Shown in pieces: positions 1 to 8,990 of a stretch of 32,258 nucleotides of DNA (positions are counted from its first letter, which is position 1; each line of letters starts with the position of its first letter). A program made the translations under genes and the position numbers. Below the pieces are notes generated by a model. It saw only the letters and a program-made list of their open reading frames with translations. It was not told the DNA's origin and made no database searches. The DNA is from Romboutsia sp. (GTDB lineage Bacteria; Bacillota; Clostridia; Peptostreptococcales; Peptostreptococcaceae): assembly GCA_017889265.1 (NCBI GenBank), contig JAGHEK010000028.1, positions 1 through 32,258 on the forward strand, read 5' to 3'.

Positions 1-966
1 CCTAAAATATCGTTGGAAGACATAAAAAATAAAGAATTTATGCAAAATTTTGATTCGTACGTACTTGACCAATTTCCATTAAGAAATGAATTTATAAAAT
101 TTAAAAATCTATACTCCTATATAATAGGTCAAAGAGAATTTAAAAACATATACGTATCAAAGAATAATAGATTGCTTGAAAAATATACTTTTAACAAAGA
201 AATTATAGATTTTAATTTAAATAAAATAAATAAAATATCTGATTTTTTAACTAAAAATAATATAAAATCAACTCTAATGGTTGTACCTACTTCAATAGCT
301 TTTTATGATGATTTACTTCCTAGCTATGCTATTACATATGACCAAAATACTGCTCTAAAATATATAAAAAATAATACAAAGACAAACTTCTATACCCCTT
401 ATGATATATTAGATAAAAACAAAGAAAAGTATATATATTTTAATACAGATCACCATTGGACCCAATTAGGGGCATATATTTGTTACAATGATTTATACAA
501 AAAAAATGAAAATATATATTCAAACTATAAAAAAGTTAGTGATGATTTTTTTGGTACATATTACTCAAAAGCTCTTTTACCTAACATAAAAAGCGATAGT
601 ATTTATTCCTATAAAAACTATAATAACTTTAAAATTGATATGGATTTTTCTAATACTTATAATACGTTATATGATGAAAATAAATTAAAAGGAAAAAATA
701 AATACCAATACTTTTTACATGGAGACCCTGGATTTTGTATAATATACGGAAATCCTAATATGAATAAAGAAGTATTAGTATTTAAAGACTCGTTCGCTCA
801 TAATTTTTTACCTTTTTTAACTGAACAATACTCAAAGATTCACGTTATAGACCCTAGATATTACAAAATCGACTTAAAAGATTATATATCAAGAAATAAA
901 AATATATCAGAAACTCTATTTCTACACAATATAAAACTTTTAAGTGAAGAAAAAATATATAATTAA
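1..966 (+). CDS. DHHW-family protein (AlgX/DltD-like SGNH type, associated with O-acylation), 5' end truncated by window edge
   Basis: Contains 'YFNTDHHWTQLGAYICYNDL' (DHHW signature) and 'VFKDSFAHNFLPFL' (SGNH-like DSF block). Frame is open to base 1 (PKIS-LEDIKNKEF), so the TTG at 13 is probably not the real start. Confidence 0.75.
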   Translation, partial: PKISLEDIKNKEFMQNFDSYVLDQFPLRNEFIKFKNLYSYIIGQREFKNIYVSKNNRLLEKYTFNKEIIDFNLNKINKISDFLTKNNIKSTLMVVPTSIAFYDDLLPSYAITYDQNTALKYIKNNTKTNFYTPYDILDKNKEKYIYFNTDHHWTQLGAYICYNDLYKKNENIYSNYKKVSDDFFGTYYSKALLPNIKSDSIYSYKNYNNFKIDMDFSNTYNTLYDENKLKGKNKYQYFLHGDPGFCIIYGNPNMNKEVLVFKDSFAHNFLPFLTEQYSKIHVIDPRYYKIDLKDYISRNKNISETLFLHNIKLLSEEKIYN

Positions 967-1550
967 CATACCATATTTATAAAATAGTCGCTAAAGTAAT
1001 CTTTATATAAATTAATATCTATTAAAATAAAGGAGATATTAGGTATATTAAACTCTATTTCGTAACTTGAGAAATATATTATTAACTCTTTATTATTAAA
1101 ACAAAAGCTTATTTCATCATAAATTTCAATATCTATATTATTTTCTTTTTTTATTAAATTATTTATAAATTTTTTATAATCAATATTATTTTTAAATAAA
1201 TCTGTTAATTTTATTTCTTTTTCTAAGCTTATATCATAATTATAAGATTTTATATAATTTATATTATAAATCCCTACTAATTGGCACAGTTCTAAAGATA
1301 TGCTAAATATATTATTACTATTAAAAAATACATTATATTCACTACTTATATAGTATAAATATCTTGTATTTTTTAATAGATTTTTAATATCATTTTTAGA
1401 TACATCTTTAAATATTTTTACATCTTCTAATATTTTATGATTAATAATATTAATAATTTTATTATCTACATTAATAATAGTAGGATAATTTAAATTATAA
1501 ACTCCATAAGTGTCACTATCTTGTATACTTGATTTTATTAATTCTATCAT
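963..1550 (-). CDS. hypothetical protein, DUF3298/RsiV-like
   Basis: 195-aa ORF with RBS-like AGGGGTG upstream of ATG. The pattern 'YNVFFNSNNIFSISLELCQLVGIYN...KSYNYDISLEKEIKLTDLFKNNIDYKKFINNLIKK...FCFNNKELIIYFSSYEI' resembles DUF3298. No signal peptide. Confidence 0.55.
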   Translation of the reverse strand: MIELIKSSIQDSDTYGVYNLNYPTIINVDNKIINIINHKILEDVKIFKDVSKNDIKNLLKNTRYLYYISSEYNVFFNSNNIFSISLELCQLVGIYNINYIKSYNYDISLEKEIKLTDLFKNNIDYKKFINNLIKKENNIDIEIYDEISFCFNNKELIIYFSSYEIEFNIPNISFILIDINLYKDYFSDYFINMVC

Positions 1551-1722
1551 TAATATTCACCCCTAATAAAACTTATATAATGATATATTTATATTTTTTT
1601 AGTATATAATATATTAATAAATTATATTTTTTAATATATAAATCAAATAATTACTATATTGAATATATTCAAATACTTTAATATAATATATGTTGTTAAA
1701 ATTTACGAAAGAAGGGATTATT

Positions 1723-2763
1723 TTGTCTAGAAAGAGTAAAAAAAGTAAAAATAGCCAAAACAATTCAACTCTAAAAAAGGTTGTTGTAGTTTTAGCTATT
1801 TTAGCAGTACTAATACCACTTTCATCATTCGGATATTTTTATTTTAAATTGCATAGTATGGTTGATGATTCAGTTGTTGATAATAATATTTTAGATGAAA
1901 CAGATTTTAAAGCAAAAGAAGGTATAACTAATATATTATTAGTAGGTACAGATGCAAGACCTGATGAAGATGTATCTAGATCTGATGCTATGATGATACT
2001 TACAGTTGATAATATAAGCAAAAAACTAAAGATAACATCTTTAAATCGTGATACATATGTTAAAATACCTGGCCATAGTAAAGAAAAACTTACACACGCT
2101 TATGTTTATGGTGGTATAAACCTTCTAACAGAAACTATCGAAAACAATTTTGAACTTGATATTCAAAACTACGCTATAGTTAACTTCTTATCATTTATGG
2201 ATATAATAGATGCTCTTGGAGGTGTTGAGGTTAACGTCAAAGAAAGCGAAATAGATGAAACTAATAAATATATAAAAAAGGAAACTTATCCTTGGAGTAA
2301 CTCTAAAGAGCCTATGGAGCTTATAGAAGAGCCTGGAGTTCAAGTTTTAAACGGTTATCAAGCTTTATCATTTGCTAGAATAAGACAAAATGACTCTACA
2401 ATGGAAAGAGATAGACGTCAAAGCGAAGTTATAGAAGGTATAATTAGAGGTGTTCAAGATTTACCTGTATCTAAATACCCTAAATTGTTAAATAGTGTAC
2501 TTCCTTATGTAAAAACTAATATGACACCTACAGATATAATAAGCACTGGGATAACATGTTTAAATTTAATAGGTGAAGGTATAAATAGATTAGAATTCCC
2601 TATTGAAGAAAATGGTATGAGCGAAGCAGTAACTCTACCTGGTGCAGGTTTTGTTATAAAATATGACGAAGAATCTCTCGAAGATCTTCACAACTTTATA
2701 TTTGAAGGTCATGAAGAAGACGACTCATCTAATATAGATGATTCATCTAACTCAGAAGAATAA
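1723..2763 (+). CDS. LytR-CpsA-Psr (LCP) family cell-wall polymer transferase
   Basis: Cytoplasmic basic N-terminus, one TM helix, then 'ITNILLVGTDARPDED.SRSDAMMILTVD', 'SLNRDTYVKIPG', 'LTHAYVYGG', 'VEVNV', 'LNGYQALSFARIRQNDSTMERDRRQ'. Start is probably TTG at 1723 (RBS GAAGGG), not the ATG at 1690. Confidence 0.9.
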   Translation: MSRKSKKSKNSQNNSTLKKVVVVLAILAVLIPLSSFGYFYFKLHSMVDDSVVDNNILDETDFKAKEGITNILLVGTDARPDEDVSRSDAMMILTVDNISKKLKITSLNRDTYVKIPGHSKEKLTHAYVYGGINLLTETIENNFELDIQNYAIVNFLSFMDIIDALGGVEVNVKESEIDETNKYIKKETYPWSNSKEPMELIEEPGVQVLNGYQALSFARIRQNDSTMERDRRQSEVIEGIIRGVQDLPVSKYPKLLNSVLPYVKTNMTPTDIISTGITCLNLIGEGINRLEFPIEENGMSEAVTLPGAGFVIKYDEESLEDLHNFIFEGHEEDDSSNIDDSSNSEE

Positions 2764-2791
2764 AAAAGCTATCAATTAAGATAGCTTTTTT
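2762..2791. terminator. bidirectional rho-independent terminator
   Basis: AAAAAAGCTATC-aattaa-GATAGCTTTTTT, perfect 12-bp stem between convergent genes. Confidence 0.85.
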
Positions 2792-3428
2792 ATATTATCA
2801 AATTTCCATTACTTTCAGACAAATAAAACTCATCTAATATTGATATATCAGCAGTTGCACTAGTTATATCAGTTATTTTAGATATCAAATCAGAAACTTC
2901 ATTTTCTCTTGAATAAATAACTAAAACCACATTATCCTCATATATAGTATCCTTTATAAAATAATTCATATTCATAATCTCATTTTGAACTTTTCCAAGT
3001 TGATTATAATCAATCTTTATTCTAACATCTTTATAAAGAACTTTACTAACAACTTTTCCTGCATCAATTCCTACTTTTGCACCTTTAGTATAAGCTCTAA
3101 CAAGACCACCTGCACCTAGTTTAACCCCTCCAAAATATCTAGTAACGACTACAACTACATCTCTCAAATCCTCTTTTTTTATAACTTCTAAAGTAGGTAT
3201 TCCTGCAGTACCTTGAGGTTCTCCGTCATCACTATATCTTTGTATATTCATACTTTTCCCAAGTGTATAAGCCCAAACATTATGAGTTGCATCTTTATGC
3301 TTTTTCTTTATTTCATTCACAAATTCAATAGCTTCTTCTTCTGTTTTTATAGGCTTTGCATATCCTATAAATTTAGATTTTTCAATTATAATTTCATCCA
3401 TACCAAACTCATGTAAAGTTTTGTACAT
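2790..3428 (-). CDS. yigZ: YigZ/IMPACT (UPF0029) family protein
   Basis: 'IIEKSKFIGYAKPIKTEEEAIEFVNEIKKKHKDATHNVWAYTLG...QRYSDDGEPQGTAGIPTLEVI...DVVVVVTRYFGGVKLGAGGLVRAYTKGAK' is diagnostic for the family. Confidence 0.93.
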   Translation of the reverse strand: MYKTLHEFGMDEIIIEKSKFIGYAKPIKTEEEAIEFVNEIKKKHKDATHNVWAYTLGKSMNIQRYSDDGEPQGTAGIPTLEVIKKEDLRDVVVVVTRYFGGVKLGAGGLVRAYTKGAKVGIDAGKVVSKVLYKDVRIKIDYNQLGKVQNEIMNMNYFIKDTIYEDNVVLVIYSRENEVSDLISKITDITSATADISILDEFYLSESNGNLII

Positions 3429-3439
3429 ATTACCTCCCT

Positions 3440-3469
3440 AAAAAAGATAACTAAATAGTTATCTTTTTT
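3440..3469 (-). terminator. rho-independent terminator/intercistronic hairpin between the HEAT-like gene and yigZ
   Basis: AAAAAAGATAACTA-aa-TAGTTATCTTTTTT. The stop codon of the upstream gene lies inside the stem. Confidence 0.75.
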
Positions 3470-4118
3470 CTAATATTTCTATAGTTTTTTTATATTCGTT
3501 TATTACATAATCTTTTTCATTATTATTTTTTCTTAGTATAAATCTAAGTATTTTTAAAGTATTCTCATCTCCTAGTTCTGATAATGCCTTTGCGCAATAC
3601 ATTTTAGTTTGGGGGTTAGTATCATAAAGCCCATTTTCTAAAACTTCCTTACTTTTTGGAGATGCTATTTTTTTAATAGCAGAATAAGTTATTCTTCTTA
3701 TATCTGAATGTTTTTTATAAGTTAAATCGTGAAGTAAATCCAAAAATCTTTCGTCTTTTAATTCTCCTACACACCAAATAAGTTTTATTATATCTTCGGC
3801 ATTTTTTTCTTTTATTATCCTTTTGTATAATTTTCTCTTAAAATCAAGCAACTCACTTTCATTTAATCCTAAAATCAATTCTAATCTTTTAGATTTATCT
3901 AAAATTAAAATTTCATCTATTATATCAGTATCAATTTTTTCATTAGGATTAAATAGATGTTTTAACTTCAATTTAGCCTCTATCAACTGTTCATTTACTT
4001 GGTAGTTAGTTAAATTTCTTATTTTGCTTATTTGATGTATAGTTTTTCCCTCTTTATATAAGATATATGTTATAAAAAAATCCTCGATATTATCTATATT
4101 TTCTAAGCTAATATCCAT
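3459..4118 (-). CDS. HEAT-repeat-like protein with N-terminal HTH-like segment
   Basis: Helical repeats 'DERFLDLLHDLTYKKHSDIRRITYSAIKKIASPKSKEVLENGLYDTNPQTKMYCAKALSELGDENTLKILRFIL'. N-terminus 'EGKTIHQISKIRNLTNYQVNEQLIEAKLKLK' is HTH-like. Starts 2 nt after the hflX stop. Confidence 0.65.
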   Translation of the reverse strand: MDISLENIDNIEDFFITYILYKEGKTIHQISKIRNLTNYQVNEQLIEAKLKLKHLFNPNEKIDTDIIDEILILDKSKRLELILGLNESELLDFKRKLYKRIIKEKNAEDIIKLIWCVGELKDERFLDLLHDLTYKKHSDIRRITYSAIKKIASPKSKEVLENGLYDTNPQTKMYCAKALSELGDENTLKILRFILRKNNNEKDYVINEYKKTIEILEKR

Positions 4119-4120
4119 AT

Positions 4121-5404
4121 CTATTCACTTACTATATATTCTTTATAAATATTATAATCATCTTCTTCTAAATCTACGTTTAATTTAGTTCCATTTTCTA
4201 CGTATTCAAATTTTTCTACGTTATATTTATCTTTTATTTTACTAAAAATATGACCTTTATCATATGGTATTAACATTTCAACAGAATAAGTATTTTCCAT
4301 TATCATATTTTGGATTAAATCCATAAGTTTATCCATATTAGTACCATTTTTAGCAGAAATATATATCATATCATCATTATCTTTAGGATATATGTCTAGC
4401 TCTAATCTATCTATTTTATTATATACTAATATAGTCTTTTTATTTTCTACACCTAGTTCTTTAAGTACAGTTTCAGTAGTATTTTTTTGAAGTTCATAAC
4501 TTGAATTAGTAGCATCTATAACGTGAAGTATTAAATCCGCATACTTAACCTCTTCTAATGTTGCTTTAAATGCTTCTACTAAATCGTGAGGTAATTTACT
4601 AACAAATCCTACCGTATCTACTACTAAAAACTCTTTCTTATTAGGTAAAAGTGCTTTTCTTAGAGTTACATCTAATGTTGCAAAAAGCATATCTTTTGCC
4701 ATAACTTCTTTTTCTTTTTCGTAGTCTTTGTGAGTTTTTATTATTTCATTTAATAACGTAGATTTTCCTGCATTAGTATATCCAACTAAAGCTACTATCG
4801 GTATTTTAGATTTTAATCTTTGAACTCTTTGAGTTTCTCTATTTTTTTTGACTTCTTTTAATTCTCTTCTTATATCTGCAGCCTTATTTAAAATATTTCT
4901 TTTATCTATTTCAAGTTTTTGTTCCCCAGGACCTCTAGTACCTATCCCTGCCCCAGTTCTACTCATTTGACCACCCATTCCATAAAGCCTTGGTAATCTA
5001 TATTTAAGTTGTGCAAGTTCTACTTGAAGTTTTCCTTCTTTGCTAAGAGCTCTTTGTGCAAATATATCCAAAATCAAAGTAGTTCTATCAATTATTTTAA
5101 TGCCAACAACATCTTCTATATTTCTAATATGTGCACCTGATAATTCATCATTAAATACAACCATAGTAGCTTCTAAACTTTCAGCATAAGCTTTTATTTC
5201 TTCAACTTTTCCTTTTCCTACATAAAAAGCACTATCTTTTGATTGTCTATTTTGAATTAAACTTCCAACAACTTCTGCACCAGCAGCCTTAACAAGCTCT
5301 TTAAGTTCTTCCATTGATTCATTAATATATATATCATCAGTTCTTTTAGCAGTAGAAGTTATATTAAGCCCTACTAATAAAGCTTTTTCTATTTTTTCTT
5401 CCAA
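4121..5404 (-). CDS. hflX: GTPase HflX
   Basis: HflX glycine-rich signature 'YGMGGQMSRTGAGIGTRGPGEQKLEIDKR', G1 'ALVGYTNAGKST', G3 'VVDTVGFVSKLPHDLVEAFKATLEE', G4 'NKID'. Confidence 0.97.
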   Translation of the reverse strand: MEEKIEKALLVGLNITSTAKRTDDIYINESMEELKELVKAAGAEVVGSLIQNRQSKDSAFYVGKGKVEEIKAYAESLEATMVVFNDELSGAHIRNIEDVVGIKIIDRTTLILDIFAQRALSKEGKLQVELAQLKYRLPRLYGMGGQMSRTGAGIGTRGPGEQKLEIDKRNILNKAADIRRELKEVKKNRETQRVQRLKSKIPIVALVGYTNAGKSTLLNEIIKTHKDYEKEKEVMAKDMLFATLDVTLRKALLPNKKEFLVVDTVGFVSKLPHDLVEAFKATLEEVKYADLILHVIDATNSSYELQKNTTETVLKELGVENKKTILVYNKIDRLELDIYPKDNDDMIYISAKNGTNMDKLMDLIQNMIMENTYSVEMLIPYDKGHIFSKIKDKYNVEKFEYVENGTKLNVDLEEDDYNIYKEYIVSE

Positions 5405-5491
5405 AATATCACCTTCTTATTATATTTTTATTTTATATTTTGTGTATAATTTTTATTATATAATATTTTAAATAAATAACTAGGAGGTCAT

Positions 5492-5740
5492 ATGAGCTAC
5501 AAATTTTTTACCAATAAAGACTGCGAATACTTTCCTTGTCATAAAACCGATAATCCAAATGATTTTAATTGTCTTTTTTGTTTTTGTCCTTTATATGCTT
5601 TAGGTAAAAACTGTGGAGGAATTTTTTCTATACTTGAAAACGGTATAAAAGATTGTTCTAAATGTATGCTACCACATAATAAAAAAAATTATGAGTATAT
5701 AATAGATAAATTTCAAGAAATAATCGAATTAACAAAATAG
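5492..5740 (+). CDS. small cysteine-rich (PF04071-like) protein
   Basis: 82 aa, RBS AGGAGG. Cys/His pattern 'NKDCEYFPCHKTDNPNDFNCLFCFCPLYALGKNCGG...GIKDCSKCMLPH'. Confidence 0.8.
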   Translation: MSYKFFTNKDCEYFPCHKTDNPNDFNCLFCFCPLYALGKNCGGIFSILENGIKDCSKCMLPHNKKNYEYIIDKFQEIIELTK

Positions 5741-5764
5741 TTTAAGCATAGCTTAAACTATTTT
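5734..5764. terminator. bidirectional rho-independent terminator
   Basis: AAAATAGTTTAAGC-ata-GCTTAAACTATTTT, perfect 14-bp stem. Both convergent stop codons lie inside it. Confidence 0.85.
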
Positions 5765-7303
5765 AGTAGTAAAATCTTCTATATTAATAACATCACTTAC
5801 TATATCCATATAAAAATCTGGTTCGTGAGAAACTAATAAAACAGTACCTTTAAACTCTTTTATAGCCTTTTTTAATTCTTCTTTTGCTTCAACATCTAAA
5901 TGATTAGTAGGCTCATCAAGAACTAATAAATTTATATTTTTAAGCATAATTTTACATAATCTAACTTTCGCAGCTTCTCCACCACTTAAAACTCTCATCT
6001 GACTAGTTATATGTTCATTAGTAAGACCACACTTTGCAAGACTTTGTCTTACCTCAAAATTACTAAGCCCCGGAAACTCTGCCCATATTTCATCCATAGG
6101 AGTATTATAATTATCTCTTGAACTTTCTTGTTCAAAATACCCTATTTCTAAATACTCTCCGTGAGTTACTTCTCCAGAAAATGGTTTTATTATTCCAAGT
6201 AACGTTTTAAGTAATGTAGATTTTCCGATACCATTCATACCTTTTAACGCTATTTTTTGATTTCTCTCTAACGTAAAATTAAGTTCCTTAGTAAGTGCTT
6301 CATCATATCCTAATATTAAATCTTTAGTTTCAAATATAAACCTACTTGGAGTTCTAGCTTCTTTAAATTCAAAAGTAGGCTTAATCTTTTCTTTTGGTTT
6401 TTCAAGTATTTCCATTTTGTCAAGTTGCTTTTGTCTACTATTTGCCATTCCACGAGTAGCTACTCTTGCTTTATTTCTAGCAACAAAATCTTCAAGTCTT
6501 TTTCTTTCTTCTACTTGCTTTTCATATGCTTGTTCTTCTTGACGTTTTTTTATTTCATTAAGTCTCATAAACTCATCATAATTACCTTTATACCTACTTA
6601 ACTCACCATTTTCCATATGATAAATAACATTACAAGTATCGTTTATGAATGATATATCGTGAGAAACCAATATAAAACTATTTTCATATTCTTGTAAGTA
6701 TCTAGTAAGCCAATTTATATGTTCTTCATCTAGGTAATTAGTAGGCTCATCAAGTATAAGTATTGTAGGATTTTCAAGTAATAATTTAGTAAGTAAAACC
6801 TTAGTTCTTTGACCACCACTTAAATCTGTAACATCTTTATCTAAACCTATCTCTCCAAGACCTAAACCATTTGCTACTTCTTGTATTTTGGCATCTATCG
6901 TATAAAATCCACTATTTTCAAGAATAGTTTGAATTTCAGCAGTTTCTTCCATTAACTTTGCCATTTCCTCATCGGTTACATATGCCATTTTATCATACAT
7001 TAAAAGCATTTCTTTTTCCAAATCAAAAGTAGACTTAAATGCATCTCTTAAAACTTCCTTTATAGTTCTCCCTTTTTCTAAAATAGTATGTTGGTCTAAA
7101 TACCCAACAGTTACTCTAGAAGACCATTTTATATTTCCCGAGTCAGGCATTAATTTTTTAGTTATTATATTTAAAAAAGTCGATTTTCCTTCTCCATTTG
7201 CTCCAACTAAAGCTATATGTTCACCTTTTCTTAATCTAAAAGATACATTTTCTAATATAGTTCTAGCTCCGAATCCATGACTAACATTTTCTACAACTAA
7301 CAT
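5753..7303 (-). CDS. ABC-F family ATP-binding protein
   Basis: Two ABC domains (GANGEGKST ... LSGGQRTKVLLTKLLLENPTILILDEPTNYLD; GMNGIGKST ... LSGGEAAKVRLCKIMLKNINLLVLDEPTNHLD), no TM segments, charged interdomain linker. Confidence 0.93.
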   Translation of the reverse strand: MLVVENVSHGFGARTILENVSFRLRKGEHIALVGANGEGKSTFLNIITKKLMPDSGNIKWSSRVTVGYLDQHTILEKGRTIKEVLRDAFKSTFDLEKEMLLMYDKMAYVTDEEMAKLMEETAEIQTILENSGFYTIDAKIQEVANGLGLGEIGLDKDVTDLSGGQRTKVLLTKLLLENPTILILDEPTNYLDEEHINWLTRYLQEYENSFILVSHDISFINDTCNVIYHMENGELSRYKGNYDEFMRLNEIKKRQEEQAYEKQVEERKRLEDFVARNKARVATRGMANSRQKQLDKMEILEKPKEKIKPTFEFKEARTPSRFIFETKDLILGYDEALTKELNFTLERNQKIALKGMNGIGKSTLLKTLLGIIKPFSGEVTHGEYLEIGYFEQESSRDNYNTPMDEIWAEFPGLSNFEVRQSLAKCGLTNEHITSQMRVLSGGEAAKVRLCKIMLKNINLLVLDEPTNHLDVEAKEELKKAIKEFKGTVLLVSHEPDFYMDIVSDVINIEDFTTKIV

Positions 7304-7365
7304 TAATAATCTCCTTTCTTTTTTATATTAATATAATATATTTTTTATTTTTTTTAATCAAGTAA

Positions 7366-7394
7366 AAAGGCCATACTAAAAAGTATAACCTTTA
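7366..7394 (-). terminator. rho-independent terminator (minus strand)
   Basis: Minus-strand RNA AAAGGUUAUACU-uuuu-AGUAUGGCCUUUUU. 12-bp stem with two G.U pairs that would be A.C mismatches on the other strand, so directional. Confidence 0.7.
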
Positions 7395-8093
7395 ATTATT
7401 TATCTCATCGAAAAACATAATCATATATCCCGCAGTACTTCTATGTGCAGTCGATACGGTTTTTATAGCAGTTAAATAGAATCTAGATTCTGTATGTGAT
7501 ATATGTCTATAAGTTTTATCAACTTTTATAGCATGCATAGAATTGTAATCTGCAAATGACTCTACACTGTGTAGTATTATAGGTTTGTTATTAACCTTAC
7601 AACTTGTTATTTTAGTATAATTATTTCTAACATAAAGTTCAAATGGTCTATGATTATCAAAAAGTTTTACTTTTGCATGTTGAGGTATGGTTAAATCTTG
7701 TATCAAATGGCAAGATGCCCCAAAATAAAACATGCTTGTTTCATAATTTTTATCTAAAAAATTACTTTTTGCTAAATCATAATATTCTTGTGCTAATGTA
7801 AGTGCATTTTCACTATATCCATACATTCCTTTTTTTATATCTGGATTATAAAAATGATGATAAGATTTAAAATCTTGGTCTGCCCACACAAGTCCTTTAT
7901 TTATATATTTTATATATTTATTAAAAAAATCATACTCTTTATCATATCCATACATTCTAAGTATATCTAAAGAATGACTTTGTATTTTTATATGAACTTT
8001 ACAGTCGGTTTTTATAACACCTTTTTTTATAGGATTTATTGCTCTAAAAGTACCTTTTAAAACTTTACCGTATGCCCTCTCTATATTTTTCAT
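7392..8093 (-). CDS. zinc-dependent phospholipase C-like protein lacking a signal peptide
   Basis: Zn-PLC metal-ligand pattern: 'VHIKIQ', 'GLVWADQDFKSYHHFYNPD', 'GASCHLIQDLTIPQHA', 'NHRPFE' (HxxxE). RBS GAGGGGG upstream of ATG. Confidence 0.85.
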   Translation of the reverse strand: MKNIERAYGKVLKGTFRAINPIKKGVIKTDCKVHIKIQSHSLDILRMYGYDKEYDFFNKYIKYINKGLVWADQDFKSYHHFYNPDIKKGMYGYSENALTLAQEYYDLAKSNFLDKNYETSMFYFGASCHLIQDLTIPQHAKVKLFDNHRPFELYVRNNYTKITSCKVNNKPIILHSVESFADYNSMHAIKVDKTYRHISHTESRFYLTAIKTVSTAHRSTAGYMIMFFDEINN

Positions 8094-8112
8094 AACTATC
8101 CCCCTCTAAAAA

Positions 8113-8844
8113 TCACTTAAAATACTGATCAACAGAATTTGAAATACTTTGCATTAATTTTTTTTGATAATTGACATCAGACATTAACAAATCTTCATTA
8201 TAGTTGCTCAAAAATCCCATCTCTACTATTACAACTGGAACCTTTGACCAATTAAAGCCCGTTATATCATCTCTTTCGAAAACTCCATTTACTTTTATAC
8301 CCATATTACTCATATTATCTTTAATTATTTTTGCCATGCGTTCACTTTCTTCATATATAGGTCCTGTATAATCATTTTTTGCAGGACATAAAATAGATGC
8401 ACCGGTTTTAGAAGAATCATTTAGGCTATCTGCATGTATTCTAATAACTATATCTGCATTTTTTTCGTTGGCAAGTATAGCTCTTTCAGCATTACTAATA
8501 TTTACATCATGAGTTTCTCTTGTCATAATAATTTCATACCCTTTTTCTTCCAACATATCCCTTAAAATCATAGATGTTTCTAAATTAAGTACATACTCTG
8601 GTTTTTTTGTAGCAACTCCAGTAGCTCCTGAAGATACTCTAGCCTTTTTTCTAGAAGACCCCGGTGCTATGGGTTCTAAATTACTATCGCCTTTTTCTTG
8701 ATGACCTGGGTCTATACATACTACTATTTTATCATTTTTTAATTCTTTTCCCACAAAAGTTTGTAATTTATCCATATTTATTTTAGATAAAAATAAAGCT
8801 AAGCAAAATATAGATAATGTTAGATTAAAAATCTTTTTTTTCAT
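8113..8844 (-). CDS. N-acetylmuramoyl-L-alanine amidase (Amidase_3; CwlD-like)
   Basis: Signal/TM N-terminus, then 'VVCIDPGHQ', 'NLETSMILRDMLEEKGYEIIMTR', 'ADIVIRIHADSLND', 'VPVVIVEMGFLSNYNEDLLM'. Confidence 0.88.
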   Translation of the reverse strand: MKKKIFNLTLSIFCLALFLSKINMDKLQTFVGKELKNDKIVVCIDPGHQEKGDSNLEPIAPGSSRKKARVSSGATGVATKKPEYVLNLETSMILRDMLEEKGYEIIMTRETHDVNISNAERAILANEKNADIVIRIHADSLNDSSKTGASILCPAKNDYTGPIYEESERMAKIIKDNMSNMGIKVNGVFERDDITGFNWSKVPVVIVEMGFLSNYNEDLLMSDVNYQKKLMQSISNSVDQYFK

Positions 8845-8934
8845 ATAATATAAGTCCTTTCATTGATTTAGTCATAAAATTGTAAAGTAAGGTTTTATTT
8901 CATCTGTTTTCCAAGCATTAAAAATAAATTAGTG

Positions 8935-8943
8935 CATAAAATA
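8935..8943 (+). promoter_or_regulatory. possible sporulation-sigma (E/G/K-like) -10 element upstream of spoIVB-like gene
   Basis: CATAAAATA about 50 nt upstream of the ATG. Only a weak -35 (GCATTAA) is visible. Confidence 0.3.
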
Positions 8944-8990
8944 ATCCAAAGCACCAAATCATTAAAACTACATCAGAAAGAAGGTGTTTT

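Noticed and set aside
1551-1689. AT-rich intergenic stretch as possible replication/partition or phage attachment site
   Set aside because: Only general AT-richness between divergent genes; no iterons, DnaA-box clusters or direct repeats.
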